This document shows positions 39,246-47,922 of a stretch of DNA of 64,000 nt, in pieces. The translations under genes and the position numbers were made by a program. The notes under the pieces were generated by a model. The model did not search any database. It was given only the letters and a program-made list of their open reading frames with translations, and was not told the DNA's origin. The DNA comes from Phycisphaerales bacterium (GTDB lineage Bacteria; Planctomycetota; Phycisphaerae; Phycisphaerales; UBA1924): assembly GCA_028289195.1 (NCBI GenBank), contig JANQQR010000026.1:110209-174208 (forward strand), given 5' to 3'. Positions within the stretch are counted from its first letter, which is position 1, and each line of letters opens with the position of its first letter.

Positions 39246-40331
39246 CTACCGCTCCCCGGATGTCTGTGGTTCCTGGATCCGCGCGAGTTCGCTCGTTACC
39301 GGAGGAGCGTCGACGAGCCGAGCACGGAGGATCCGCGGCGGGTCGAGCGGCCGCTCCATCCTCGACGCAGGGTCATCCGGATCGAGGGGGCCGACGGGCA
39401 CACGAGAGATTGTCTCCACAGCCTCGGCCCCGCGCACGATCTCGCCGAATGAGGTGTACGCGCCATCGAGGCCCTGGCACGCCTCGCGCCCCAGGCAGAT
39501 GAAGAACTGCGAACCGCCCGAGTTCGGATCCAGTGGCATCCGCGCCAGCGACACGATGCCGTAGTCGTGGGCCAGCGGGCTCGGCTCGTAGTCGATGCGG
39601 AACCCCGGCCCGCCCGAGCCCAGGCCCAGGGGATCGCCGCCCTGGATGAGAAAGCGTCGGCCGCGTCCGTCCGAGTTGATGATGCGATGGAAGATCGTCC
39701 CGTCGTAAAGCCCACCGCCGGCCAATTGCATCACGTGGTAGCTCGTATTGGGCGCCATGTCCGGACGCAGCCGGATCTCTATCTCGCCGGCCGTCGTCTC
39801 GAACACGACGTGTTGGTTGCGCCAGACCCGGAGGCCGCTGTACACCGGTTCACCCTCCGGCACCCGCACCTGCTGTCGCAGCCGGGCGCGGCGTTCTCCC
39901 GGCAGCGACGCGAGATCGCGCACCTGTTCGATGTCGCCTCGCTCGAAGGCCTCGCGGAGCGCCGCGGACAACTGGTCCTCGACGATGCCCCGGGACAACA
40001 GCGGCTGGAGCACGAGCGGTGCGCCGAGCGGCGCTTCTCCGACGAACAACTGGGCGAAGGAGAGTTCAGGTGTGCGCGCCGACCAGATCACCGGCATCAT
40101 CGCGGCCAGGTCGACCAGCCCCTCGGCCACCGGCGCCGACGCGTGCGCCTCTCCCGAGCCCGCTCGATAGAGACGGACTTCGGGAACCGGGCCCTCCGCG
40201 CCGCTGGGGATCTCGACCCGCACGCGCAGCGGCCGGTTCAGGCCGACGTATGCGCTCTCAGCCGAGAGCTGCGCGCCGGCGCTGGACGCAAAGATGAGGA
40301 TGATGCCGAGGGCGGTGATGAGCGATCGCAC
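39246..40331 (-). CDS. exported peptidyl-prolyl cis-trans isomerase (cyclophilin)
   Basis: The 361-residue protein has a signal peptide (SLITALGIILIFASSAGAQ), an N-terminal domain of about 160 residues that I do not recognise, and a cyclophilin domain (about residues 174-330). The cyclophilin blocks are FETTAGEIEIRL, GTIFHRII, IQGGDP, SLARM..NSGGSQFFICL and SFGEIV. It should speed proline isomerisation of proteins in the periplasm or surface. The start GTG at 40331 has no ribosome site. TTGACG-N17-CACCAT lies so close that the mRNA would be leaderless. Confidence 0.87.
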   Translation of the reverse strand: MRSLITALGIILIFASSAGAQLSAESAYVGLNRPLRVRVEIPSGAEGPVPEVRLYRAGSGEAHASAPVAEGLVDLAAMMPVIWSARTPELSFAQLFVGEAPLGAPLVLQPLLSRGIVEDQLSAALREAFERGDIEQVRDLASLPGERRARLRQQVRVPEGEPVYSGLRVWRNQHVVFETTAGEIEIRLRPDMAPNTSYHVMQLAGGGLYDGTIFHRIINSDGRGRRFLIQGGDPLGLGSGGPGFRIDYEPSPLAHDYGIVSLARMPLDPNSGGSQFFICLGREACQGLDGAYTSFGEIVRGAEAVETISRVPVGPLDPDDPASRMERPLDPPRILRARLVDAPPVTSELARIQEPQTSGER

Positions 40332-40339
40332 GATCGCCG

Positions 40340-40368
40340 ATGGTGGAACGCCAGACGTCCAGCGTCAA
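40340..40368 (-). promoter_or_regulatory. promoter of the cyclophilin gene (leaderless type)
   Basis: On the minus strand TTGACG (40363-40368) and CACCAT (40340-40345) are 17 bases apart and the GTG start follows 8 bases later. The -35 matches five of six; the -10 only three. Confidence 0.4.
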
Positions 40369-40432
40369 GTGGACGCAGAGACATCAGCAGGGCCCGTCTG
40401 AGCGTGCCGGGATGGAGTTGGGCAACCGGAGA

Positions 40433-41230
40433 TCAGCGCCGGCCGCGGTTGCGAGATTGGTACTCGTCGATCCGCTTCCAGCTGTCGTCGTCTCCGCCGC
40501 GACGCCCGCCGCTGCCGGTGCCGACATCGGTCGGGGCCGTATCGGGCAGGGAGTCGTAGAGAACCTGGCCCTCGTCCTCGTACCACGACACGGAACTGTC
40601 GGCTCGGAGCACCGTGCCGCCGACGACATGGCTGTAGTCGGACTTGGTCTCAAGACCGTCGGTCAGGATGGTCGTCCACGGGGGCAACTCATCGAGCACC
40701 GAAGTCTCAGCCGGGACGCGGTACTGGTAGTTCACTGAGATCGTGCCACGCTCGCGGAGCGACCATTCCTCGGTGTAGGACTCGAGATGGTGGTTGCCAC
40801 GATGGCTCGGGCAGTAGCACGCTGCGTGGTGGGACAGGTACTTGTCCGCGACCAGAATGCCGAGGCCGTCCCACTTGTACGCGGGCTCGTTCGAACGCGA
40901 AGACGAAGAGCCTTCCGCCATGACGCGAGACATCATGGTGTCGGCAGCGAGCATGACCGGGAGGCCGCTGTTGCGACGATGAAGCGTCGCCTGCCTGCTG
41001 TCGTCTTCGACGAAGCGGCAGGAGTAGGGCATCTTGCCCCGGTAGTCGTGGGAGTACATCTGGATCGATGCACCAATCTGCTGGGCCTGACCCTGGCAGA
41101 TAACCCGCCTCGCCGTTTCGCGCACGTTTGTGAGCGCCGGCAGCAGGAGCGAGATCAGGATCGCCATCACCGCGATCGAGACGAGAAGATCAATTATCGA
41201 GAATCCCCGAGTCTGCACGCGTCCCGGCAT
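40433..41230 (-). CDS. type II pseudopilin-like protein, degenerate H-X9-DG motif
   Basis: The 265-residue protein has a prepilin signal (RGFSIIDLLVSIAVMAILIS). The residue usually Glu at mature position 5 is Asp here (FSIID), which is unusual for pseudopilins. Near the C-terminus HVVGGTVLRADS matches H-X9-DG except that G is replaced by S. The C-terminal tail is rich in Arg and Gly. ATG at 41230 has GGAG nine bases upstream. It is divergent from the ECF sigma gene. It may be a pseudopilin with altered function. Confidence 0.75.
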   Translation of the reverse strand: MPGRVQTRGFSIIDLLVSIAVMAILISLLLPALTNVRETARRVICQGQAQQIGASIQMYSHDYRGKMPYSCRFVEDDSRQATLHRRNSGLPVMLAADTMMSRVMAEGSSSSRSNEPAYKWDGLGILVADKYLSHHAACYCPSHRGNHHLESYTEEWSLRERGTISVNYQYRVPAETSVLDELPPWTTILTDGLETKSDYSHVVGGTVLRADSSVSWYEDEGQVLYDSLPDTAPTDVGTGSGGRRGGDDDSWKRIDEYQSRNRGRR

Positions 41231-41569
41231 CTGCAGAGTCTCCCTTCGGGAAGACCCGGCACAAGGTCTGGGAACCGCAAAGTGGGCGAGAGGTCGAGCC
41301 ATGAAGCCTCTACTGCGGGGTGATAGCCTTGGTCAATATAGAGTGAATTCGGACCAGACGCCAAGGGCCCTTCGCGGATTCCGACGGGAATCGGGAGGAA
41401 CCTCCCAGTAATTGATGCGTACAAAGTACGAACAAATCGAGGTTCTGAGGTCCGGTCAGGGGCGGGATCCGACAGATTCCGGGGCAATCCTGCCTGGATC
41501 CTCCTCGGAGAATCGAGCGTATGGAGGTATACTGGTCCGGGGATCTGTGTGTGAACGAAGGGTTAAGAC
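41231..41569. other. intergenic region between pseudopilin and ECF sigma gene
   Basis: About 340 bases with no convincing gene. It contains the GGAAC-N16-CGTA motif (41397-41421), a perfect dyad CGTAC-AAA-GTACG (41418-41430) overlapping its right end, and TATACT (41528-41533), a possible -10 without a clear -35. Confidence 0.55.
41397..41421 (+). promoter_or_regulatory. candidate ECF sigma-dependent promoter upstream of the ECF operon
   Basis: GGAAC (41397-41401), 16 bases, then CGTA (41418-41421). GGAAC...CGT with this spacing is the usual shape of ECF promoters, so the sigma factor probably controls itself. A second match lies before the coiled-coil gene. A perfect dyad CGTAC-AAA-GTACG overlaps the right end. 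Confidence 0.5.
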
Positions 41570-42139
41570 GTGGCTCGCGCGACCGCAGATCAAGATCTCG
41601 ACCTCATGACGCGCGTCGCTTCCGATGACGAAGCGGCGATCGCGGAGTTGTACGACCGTTTCGGCTCGCTGGTGTACCGAATGGCTTATCAAGCCATGCC
41701 CACCCGAGCCGATGCAGAAGATGTCGTCCAGGAGGTGTTTGTCCGCCTCTGGAGGACCGCCGCCCGGTATGACCCCAAGAGGGCGGCACTTGTCACCTGG
41801 GTCATGCTTTTGGCCAGGAGAATGATGGTCGACCGTCTCCGGAGAATGAGAGCTCGCGTCAAGCCCTCCACGCTCGAGGAAGGCTGGTCGCCTGCATCGC
41901 CCTCCGAGGAGCCGCGAGCAAGCTTGGAACAAGACGAGCGTTTCGCTTCGGTCATGGACCGGATCGAGAAGCTCCCGGAATTGCAGAAAACGGTGGTGAA
42001 ACGGGCATACCTGAACGGGCAGACGCTGAAACAAATCGGGACGGAGCTCGATATACCCCTCGGGACTATCAAGTCCGCCCTCAGCAGAGCCTTGGTCAGG
42101 CTTCGGGAAAGATCTTCTGGGGAGGAGTTGGCGACATGA
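41570..42139 (+). CDS. ECF-family RNA polymerase sigma factor
   Basis: The 189-residue protein has region 2 (LYDRFGSLVYRMAYQAMP, then DAEDVVQEVFVRLW) and region 4 with a helix-turn-helix (TLKQIGTELDIPLGTIKSAL), the two domains of ECF (group IV) sigma factors. The start is GTG at 41570, preceded by GAAGGG about eight bases upstream. Its stop overlaps the anti-sigma start (ATGA), so the two are coupled. The GGAAC-N16-CGTA motif 150 bases upstream suggests autoregulation. The stimulus is unknown; the membrane anti-sigma points to an envelope signal. Confidence 0.93.
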   Translation: MARATADQDLDLMTRVASDDEAAIAELYDRFGSLVYRMAYQAMPTRADAEDVVQEVFVRLWRTAARYDPKRAALVTWVMLLARRMMVDRLRRMRARVKPSTLEEGWSPASPSEEPRASLEQDERFASVMDRIEKLPELQKTVVKRAYLNGQTLKQIGTELDIPLGTIKSALSRALVRLRERSSGEELAT

Positions 42140-42945
42140 ATACGCGGGAACTCTTCGAATTGGCCTCACTCGATGTGCTCGGCCTGCTCGACGAGCAGGA
42201 ACGAGAAGCGTTTGAGAACGCGTTCCGGGCGGCTCCGCCGCCTGTGCAGGCGCAGATCCGGCGCGAGCAGCTCCGTTTCAGCGAGATGGAGAAGATGCTG
42301 CCGGACGTCGACGCCCCGGCCGGCCTGCGCGCTCGCGTCATCGCGGCTGTGCGCGACGCCATCGCCGCGGTCGGCGCCGAGCCCATCGCGCGGATCGGCT
42401 CGAGCGGTGTGTCCCATCCGGTGTTCAACTCGGCGCCGCTCTGGCGCGCCGCCTGCATCGGGTTCGCCACCGCAGCGTTGGTGCTCGCGGGCTTCGGCTA
42501 CAAGGTGATGGGCGAGAACAACCTCATCCAGGACCAGCTCGCTTCCAGCGGCACCGCCGCCGGCTTCCAGGACATCGCCAGGCGTGCCGGCGGCATCGAT
42601 CCCGCCAAGCTCCTGCTCAGCGACAACTGCCGTCGCGTGGCCTTCAGCCCGACGGCCGCCGATGCCGCGGACTCCGGACGCATCGACGCCTACCTGCTCA
42701 TCGACATCCAGACCCGCCAGGCGATCCTCGCCTGCGCCGGGCTTACGATCGGCGACAACTCATACTCGCTGGTCCTCTCAGACGGGACGGACGAGCAACT
42801 GCTCGATACGTTCACGCCCGAGGCCAACATGGTCTACATCCCCATCCGCGGCCTCGATCCCGCAGTCCTGAGCAACCTCGAGATCCGCGGCCCCGGCATC
42901 GCCGGCTCCGGCCCCTCGGTGCTGCTCCGGAGCGACGAGGTCTGA
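42136..42945 (+). CDS. membrane anti-sigma factor (RskA-like)
   Basis: The 269-residue protein has an N-terminal anti-sigma domain (ELASLDVLGLLDEQEREAFE), a transmembrane helix at about 103-121 and a periplasmic domain of about 145 residues related to the RskA C-terminal family. No zinc-binding HxxxCxxC motif is seen in the N-terminal domain, so it is not a ZAS type. It overlaps the sigma gene by ATGA. It should hold the sigma factor at the membrane until a signal causes proteolysis. A strong terminator follows, so the pair is a two-gene operon. Confidence 0.85.
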   Translation: MNTRELFELASLDVLGLLDEQEREAFENAFRAAPPPVQAQIRREQLRFSEMEKMLPDVDAPAGLRARVIAAVRDAIAAVGAEPIARIGSSGVSHPVFNSAPLWRAACIGFATAALVLAGFGYKVMGENNLIQDQLASSGTAAGFQDIARRAGGIDPAKLLLSDNCRRVAFSPTAADAADSGRIDAYLLIDIQTRQAILACAGLTIGDNSYSLVLSDGTDEQLLDTFTPEANMVYIPIRGLDPAVLSNLEIRGPGIAGSGPSVLLRSDEV

Positions 42946-42994
42946 TCGCCGGTCGGCGGACCGCCGGCTTCGCGTGAGCGACACAAGAACGACA

Positions 42995-43024
42995 ACGCCC
43001 CGCGGTCTCCCGCGGGGCGTTTTC
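42995..43024 (+). terminator. rho-independent terminator of the sigma/anti-sigma operon
   Basis: CGCCCCGCGG (42996-43005) pairs with CCGCGGGGCG (43010-43019) around TCTC, followed by TTTTC. It lies between convergent genes and may act weakly in the other direction too. Confidence 0.88.
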
Positions 43025-43057
43025 ATTGGTCATCGATTCAGCAGGTTCCGGCGCTGA

Positions 43058-45448
43058 TCACTTGGTCGAGATGGTCCACTCCTTGTCGGAGTCGATCGAT
43101 GGCCTGCGCTCGCTCTCGCGGGCGGCAGCGGCCTTACCGACCATCCGGACCACCACGAATGTCAGGCCGGTGGCGAGGATGGACAGCCCGCCCATCATGC
43201 CCGCCGCGTAGACGATGCGCGGGTCCTCCAGTGCCTTCGGGTCCGCTTTGGCGGCAGCCGCCACCACCGTCGGCCGGTTGTCCTGTCGCCGGTCGCGACC
43301 GGCGTTGGCCATGTTCACGACGACTCCCGAGTAGGCGTCGAGCACGTTCTGTGTGCGCAGTTCGCCGATCCCCTTGAGGGTCATGATCATCGAGCCGTCG
43401 CCGACGACCTCGATCGTCATGTTGTCGTCGATGTACGCGCCGAGATCGCCGGGCGTGGCGATTTCGATGTAGCCCCGCTTGCGCATGCGCTCCGAGGCCT
43501 TCTCGACGATCTGCGGGTCGGTCGCCAGACGCTCGTGGAACTTGTTCCACGCGGCGATCTCGAGCTCGTTCGCTGGCGATGACGACTGGTCGATCTTGAT
43601 CGTTGCGCTCGCCACGTACGTCGCGGGGGCGAACTGACCGGCGAAGTACCAGCTCACACCGGCGATGACCGCGAACATGACCACCGCGCACATCGCCAGG
43701 ACGGAGCCGCCGTTGCGGGCGCCCAGGTCGCGGGCCCGTTCGGTCATCTTCGCGACCTGCTCCTTCTGATCAGCGAGCTTCACGCGTTCGGCGTTGATCT
43801 CTTGGATCTCCGCCGCTCGCTTCTCGAGTTCTTCGCGCTGTGCCTTGCTGTCGCGCTGGTACTTCTTCTCGGCCTTCTCGATCTCCTTGAGCTTCGCCTG
43901 CATCGCGTCGCGGGTGCGCAGCACCTGCTCGGCGCGCTCTTCGAGGAGCTGCTTCTGGCGCGCCAGGCGTTGCTTCCGGAGATCGTTCTCCGGCGACGCA
44001 GCGTTGCTGGGCGCCGCCGCCGCGGACTCAGCTCTGCTCTCAGCTTCGGCCAGGCTGGCCTTCATCTCCTCGACACGCCCGCTCAGGAGTTCGATCGCCT
44101 TGTCGCGCTTGGCGATCTGCTCGTTGTGCGCGGCTTCGATCGACTGGATCTGCTGGTCGGCGTCGGCGCCCGTCTTCGTGGCCGCGGCGATCTGCTGCTC
44201 GAGCTCGGTCGCGCGGTTCCGCGCGTCGGCGAGCTGCTTCTCGAACTTCTCTGCCTGCTCCTGCGCCTGCTTGACTGTCGATTCGGCGTCCTGCGAGGCC
44301 CTCTCGAGGTCCACGATCTTCTTGCTCTGCTCCGTTGCCTGCGACTCGAGCAGCCCTTCGAGATCGCTGATCTTGGCGTCGCGGGCGGCGATGTCGGACT
44401 GCAGCTGCTTTTCCAGCTGAGCGACCCGCTCGGCGTTCTCGTCCGAGGAGCTCTCCGCGGCGCTCAGCTTCGCTTCCACCTCGGCCTGTCGGGCATCAAG
44501 GTTGCGCTCCGTCTCGTCCAGACGCTTGGAGCGGATTTCGAGTTCCTTCTCGGCGACCTTGAGCTTCTCCGACGCTCCGGCGACCGCCTGCTCGGACTCG
44601 ACAAGGGATGCCTGCTTCGATGCAAACTCGGACTCGGCCGTGTCGAGCTCCGACGCTCGGCGCTCGAGGTCGCTGTTCAGTTGCGTGATCTTCGCTTCGC
44701 GCTCGGCAAGTTCGGACGCCGACGCTTCGAACGTGGCCCGCTCGTTCGCGATGGACTCGCGTTCGTTCTTGATCGCGTCCCGCTCGCTGGCGAGTTCCGA
44801 CTCGAGCGTGCTGCGTTCCGATTCGAGCGCCTGGCGGGACTCCTCGACCTCGGCCTCACGCTGCTCGACCTGCCGCGACTGCTCCGCGGCTCGCTCGACG
44901 AGCGAGGCCGCTTCCTGCTCGCGGGCTTCGATCGTTTCGGCCCGCCCATCGATCTCGCTGGCGCGAGCGTCGAGTTCTGTTGCGCGCGCCTGGGACTCCG
45001 CTGCCTTTGCCTCGGCTTCCTGCGTCGCCGACGCGATCCGGTTCTCACGCTCCTCAAGGGAGCGTTCGAGTTCCTCGAGCGCCGAGCGGTTCGATTCGAG
45101 CTCGGCTTGGCTCTGCTCGGCCGCCTCTTCGCGCGCGGTCAGTGCGCTGTCGCGGTTGGCAAAGGTCGATTCGATCTCGCGGATCTCCTGGTCCCGCGTC
45201 GTCAGCGTGGCCTCAGCCGCCTCGATGTCCTCTGCACGGGCATCAAGCTCTGCGCGCATCGCGTTGATGCTCGACTCGCGCTCGTCGAGCTCCCGGGCGC
45301 GGGCCTGCTGCTCGTCCTTGGCGCGCTGAAGGCCTTCGATCTCTCGCTGGATCGATTCGAACGCGTTCGACAACGGCTGGCCGGTGCCCGCCGGGGCGCC
45401 AGATTCCGATGCGTTTGGCTGCTGCTGGTCGGTGGGGTCCGCGCTCAT
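43058..45448 (-). CDS. long coiled-coil membrane protein with Wzz-like periplasmic domain
   Basis: The 796-residue protein has an Ala/Glu/Arg/Gln-rich coiled coil of about 540 residues (heptads throughout, roughly 30-570). A transmembrane helix follows (VLAMCAVVMFAVIAGVSWYF, about 578-597), then a periplasmic part of about 140 residues and a second helix (GGLSILATGLTFVVVRMVG). The periplasmic part (YVASATIKIDQSS, then KFHERLATDPQIV) resembles the chain-length/polysaccharide co-polymerase (Wzz) domain, which is also flanked by two helices. ATG at 45448 has AGGAAG upstream. An ECF-type motif lies about 125 bases upstream. Function is unknown; a role in surface polysaccharide or envelope organisation is inference. 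Confidence 0.72.
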   Translation of the reverse strand: MSADPTDQQQPNASESGAPAGTGQPLSNAFESIQREIEGLQRAKDEQQARARELDERESSINAMRAELDARAEDIEAAEATLTTRDQEIREIESTFANRDSALTAREEAAEQSQAELESNRSALEELERSLEERENRIASATQEAEAKAAESQARATELDARASEIDGRAETIEAREQEAASLVERAAEQSRQVEQREAEVEESRQALESERSTLESELASERDAIKNERESIANERATFEASASELAEREAKITQLNSDLERRASELDTAESEFASKQASLVESEQAVAGASEKLKVAEKELEIRSKRLDETERNLDARQAEVEAKLSAAESSSDENAERVAQLEKQLQSDIAARDAKISDLEGLLESQATEQSKKIVDLERASQDAESTVKQAQEQAEKFEKQLADARNRATELEQQIAAATKTGADADQQIQSIEAAHNEQIAKRDKAIELLSGRVEEMKASLAEAESRAESAAAAPSNAASPENDLRKQRLARQKQLLEERAEQVLRTRDAMQAKLKEIEKAEKKYQRDSKAQREELEKRAAEIQEINAERVKLADQKEQVAKMTERARDLGARNGGSVLAMCAVVMFAVIAGVSWYFAGQFAPATYVASATIKIDQSSSPANELEIAAWNKFHERLATDPQIVEKASERMRKRGYIEIATPGDLGAYIDDNMTIEVVGDGSMIMTLKGIGELRTQNVLDAYSGVVVNMANAGRDRRQDNRPTVVAAAAKADPKALEDPRIVYAAGMMGGLSILATGLTFVVVRMVGKAAAARESERRPSIDSDKEWTISTK

Positions 45449-45571
45449 TGGGCGTCTTCCTGGGGCGAGAACGTGCCCCCTGGTTCGAGTTCGATCGCCT
45501 CTCGACGGAGCGAGAATCTCCCCGCTCGATCGCCCATATCGACGCGACCGGACCGCCGCTGAACCCCAGCG

Positions 45572-45596
45572 AACGAGGGGGTCGCTTGAGGGTTCC
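45572..45596 (-). promoter_or_regulatory. candidate ECF sigma-dependent promoter of the coiled-coil gene
   Basis: On the minus strand GGAAC (45592-45596), 16 bases, then CGTT (45572-45575). It has the same spacing and nearly the same sequence as the motif upstream of the ECF operon. The predicted transcription start gives a leader of about 115 bases. Confidence 0.5.
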
Positions 45597-45613
45597 GATC
45601 GCGCCAGCGCGCC

Positions 45614-45641
45614 TTGATCCGGCCCAATTTTCATCTATTAT
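45614..45641 (+). promoter_or_regulatory. promoter of mqnE (leaderless type)
   Basis: TTGATC (45614-45619) and TATTAT (45636-45641) have a 16-base spacer; the -10 matches five of six. The start codon ATG at 45650 is 8 bases after the -10, so transcription should begin at or next to the start codon. Confidence 0.6.
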
Positions 45642-45649
45642 TGAAAGGA

Positions 45650-46924
45650 ATGACCGCGACCCTCGACACCCCGTCCTCCCCCGATCCGCTCTGCCAGGGG
45701 GCGTCCGACCCCCGGCTCGAGGGGATCCGAGATCGTCTGCTCCGGGGCGAGCGCCTCTCGATGGACGATGGTGACGTTCTGTACTCGACGCCCGATATCT
45801 GGGGCGTGTGCGAGTTGGCCGACATGGTCCGCCGGCGCCTGCACGGGGACGCTGCCTACTTCAACATCAACCGCCACCTGAACTACTCGAACGTGTGCGC
45901 GCTGTCGTGCAAGTTCTGTGAGTTCTATCGCAAGCAGGGCGACGAGGGCTCGTACACCCGCAGCCTCGATGAGATCCGAGCAGAGGCCCGCAGCGCCGTC
46001 GACGCCGGCGCCACGGAGATGCACATCGTCGGGGGCCTCCACCCGTTCCAGCCCTTCGAGTACTACACCGACATGCTCCGGGCGATCCGCGAGGTCGCGC
46101 CCTCGTTGCACCTCAAGGCGTTCACCGCTGTCGAGATCGTTCACCTGGCGAAGATCGCAAAGGTCTTCAAGCGCGACGATCGCACCGCGGGGATCCGCTG
46201 GGTGCTCGAGCATCTGAAGGAAGCCGGCCTTGGATCGCTGCCCGGTGGCGGCGCCGAGGTGTTCGACGATCGCGTGCACGACGAGGCGTTCAAGGGCAAG
46301 ATCCGCTCGGACGTGTGGCTCGACGTGCACCGCGTCGCCCACGAGCTCGGGCTCAACACCAACGCGACCATCCTCTACGGGCACATCGAGGACCGCCACG
46401 AGCGCCTCGTCCACATGGACATGCTCCGCACCGCCCAGGACGAGGCCCTGGCCCGGCTCGGGTACCAGCCCGACGCCTCTGGCGCGATCACGCTGACGCG
46501 CCGGGGCGTGCGCCAGCCGACGCCCGACATGAGCGAGCGCGGCGGGTACTTCCAGACCATCATCCCGCTGCCGTTCTTCCCCGACGGCAGCGAACTCGAG
46601 CACCTGCCCGGCCCGGGCGGCCTGGAAAACCTGCGCACGCTCGCGGTGGCCCGCCTCATGCTCGACAACTTCCCGCACGTGAAGTCGTTCTGGATCATGC
46701 AGACGCTGGACATGGCCCAGCTGATGCTCCAGTGCGGCGCCGACGACATCGACGGAACCGTCGTCTGGTACGACATCACGAAGGTGGGGGGCGCAGACAC
46801 GCACCAGGAGACCACCTCGGTCGATCTGCAGCGCGTGATCCGGGGCGCGGGATTCCAACCGATCGAACGCGACACGCTCTACAGGCGGGTGATCCGCGAT
46901 GGAGTGGAGTGGCGCCTGGCCTGA
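45650..46924 (+). CDS. mqnE: aminofutalosine synthase MqnE (radical SAM)
   Basis: The 424-residue radical SAM enzyme of the futalosine pathway of menaquinone synthesis joins an enolpyruvyl chorismate derivative to SAM-derived adenosine. The [4Fe-4S] cysteines C83, C87 and C90 are in CALSCKFC. The FNINRHLNYSNVC and HIVGGLHP blocks are typical of the MqnE/MqnC/CofH group; GGYFQTIIPLPFFP and the missing CofH features favour MqnE. The start ATG at 45650 is preceded by a promoter that leaves no room for a leader. The organism probably makes menaquinone by the futalosine route; other mqn genes are not in the window. Confidence 0.92.
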   Translation: MTATLDTPSSPDPLCQGASDPRLEGIRDRLLRGERLSMDDGDVLYSTPDIWGVCELADMVRRRLHGDAAYFNINRHLNYSNVCALSCKFCEFYRKQGDEGSYTRSLDEIRAEARSAVDAGATEMHIVGGLHPFQPFEYYTDMLRAIREVAPSLHLKAFTAVEIVHLAKIAKVFKRDDRTAGIRWVLEHLKEAGLGSLPGGGAEVFDDRVHDEAFKGKIRSDVWLDVHRVAHELGLNTNATILYGHIEDRHERLVHMDMLRTAQDEALARLGYQPDASGAITLTRRGVRQPTPDMSERGGYFQTIIPLPFFPDGSELEHLPGPGGLENLRTLAVARLMLDNFPHVKSFWIMQTLDMAQLMLQCGADDIDGTVVWYDITKVGGADTHQETTSVDLQRVIRGAGFQPIERDTLYRRVIRDGVEWRLA

Positions 46925-46931
46925 ACGAGCA

Positions 46932-47882
46932 TCAGCTCGCCAGCGCCAGCTTCGCCGGGCCGTCGCCGGCCTCCGGCAGCTCGCTGTACACCTTCACCTG
47001 ATTCCGCCCGCCCTCCTTGGCCGCGTAGAGCGCGGTGTCGGCGGCGTCGACGAACGCCGAGGCGTCGGTCCGCCCGTCGGCCCCGATGTGGGTGAGGCCG
47101 AACGAGGCTGTGGCGCTGAGCTTGGGGTAGTTGGGCCAGACGCGCTCGCTGATCTTCACCCGAACGCGCTCGCACACGCTGCGGGCCTGCTCGAGGTTCG
47201 TGTCGGGGAGGATGATGGCGAATTCCTCGCCGCCGTACCGGCATGCGATGTCGTACGAGCGGAGCTCGGCGTTCAGCACGGCAGCGAACCCTTGGAGGAC
47301 CGCGTCGCCGGCGGGGTGGCCGAATGTGTCGTTCAGGTTCTTGAACTTGTCGAGGTCGCACAGCGCCAGAGCGATCTCTGATTCGCCGCGCTGCGCCGCT
47401 TCGAGCTCGGTGCCCATGCGCTCGTTGAAGTGGGCGCGGTTCCACAGGCCGGTGAGGCCGTCGATCTGGGCCCGCAGCTCCAGCATGCGCATGAGGCGCG
47501 AAATGCGGATCGCCGAGTTGATGCGCACCCGCAACTCGTGGATGTCGAATGGCTTGCAGACGAAGTCCATGGCGCCGAGTTCGAACGCCTTGACCTTCTC
47601 CTCGGGCTTGGTCGTGCCCGACAGCACGATCACCGGGATCTCGATGGTCTCCGGGTCATCCTTGAGCGCGTGCAGCGTCTCGAACCCGTCCATGATGGGC
47701 ATGTTCAGGTCGAGGAGAATCAGCGACGGCTGGTTCGACTTCGCCAGCTCGAGCCCCTCGTCGCCGCTGAACGCGGCAAGGAAGTCCAGCCCCTCGTTCT
47801 TGAGCTTGAAGCCCAGGAGGCGGTGGATCGATGGCGAGTCGTCGATCAGCAGGAGAACTGGTTGTTGCTCTTGTTGTTGCAC
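46932..47882 (-). CDS. response regulator with GGDEF (diguanylate cyclase) domain
   Basis: The 316-residue protein has a receiver domain with the acidic pair DD (14-15), the phosphorylated Asp at D58 (LILLDLNMP), T/S at about 88-91 and K110. A GGDEF domain follows with the catalytic motif RYGGEEF (217-221) and the product-inhibition site RxxD (208-211, RSYD) exactly five residues before it. It should make cyclic di-GMP when phosphorylated. The start GTG at 47882 has only a weak ribosome site. It lies 40 bases after the Hpt gene and is likely co-transcribed with it. Confidence 0.92.
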   Translation of the reverse strand: MQQQEQQPVLLLIDDSPSIHRLLGFKLKNEGLDFLAAFSGDEGLELAKSNQPSLILLDLNMPIMDGFETLHALKDDPETIEIPVIVLSGTTKPEEKVKAFELGAMDFVCKPFDIHELRVRINSAIRISRLMRMLELRAQIDGLTGLWNRAHFNERMGTELEAAQRGESEIALALCDLDKFKNLNDTFGHPAGDAVLQGFAAVLNAELRSYDIACRYGGEEFAIILPDTNLEQARSVCERVRVKISERVWPNYPKLSATASFGLTHIGADGRTDASAFVDAADTALYAAKEGGRNQVKVYSELPEAGDGPAKLALAS

Positions 47883-47922
47883 GAAGGCTCGTTCTCAGCG
47901 GTGGAGTGCTCGATCGGGTCGA

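Noticed and set aside
41412..41609. Small open frame starting just after the ECF-type motif
   Set aside because: It overlaps the beginning of the sigma gene in another frame, has no ribosome site and no protein-like pattern; it is probably the mRNA leader.
43650..45400. Low-complexity GAG/CTC-rich region that might suggest a DNA repeat array
   Set aside because: It is the coding sequence of a heptad-repeat coiled coil; the DNA repeats are not regular and there are no conserved spacers, so it is not CRISPR or a satellite.
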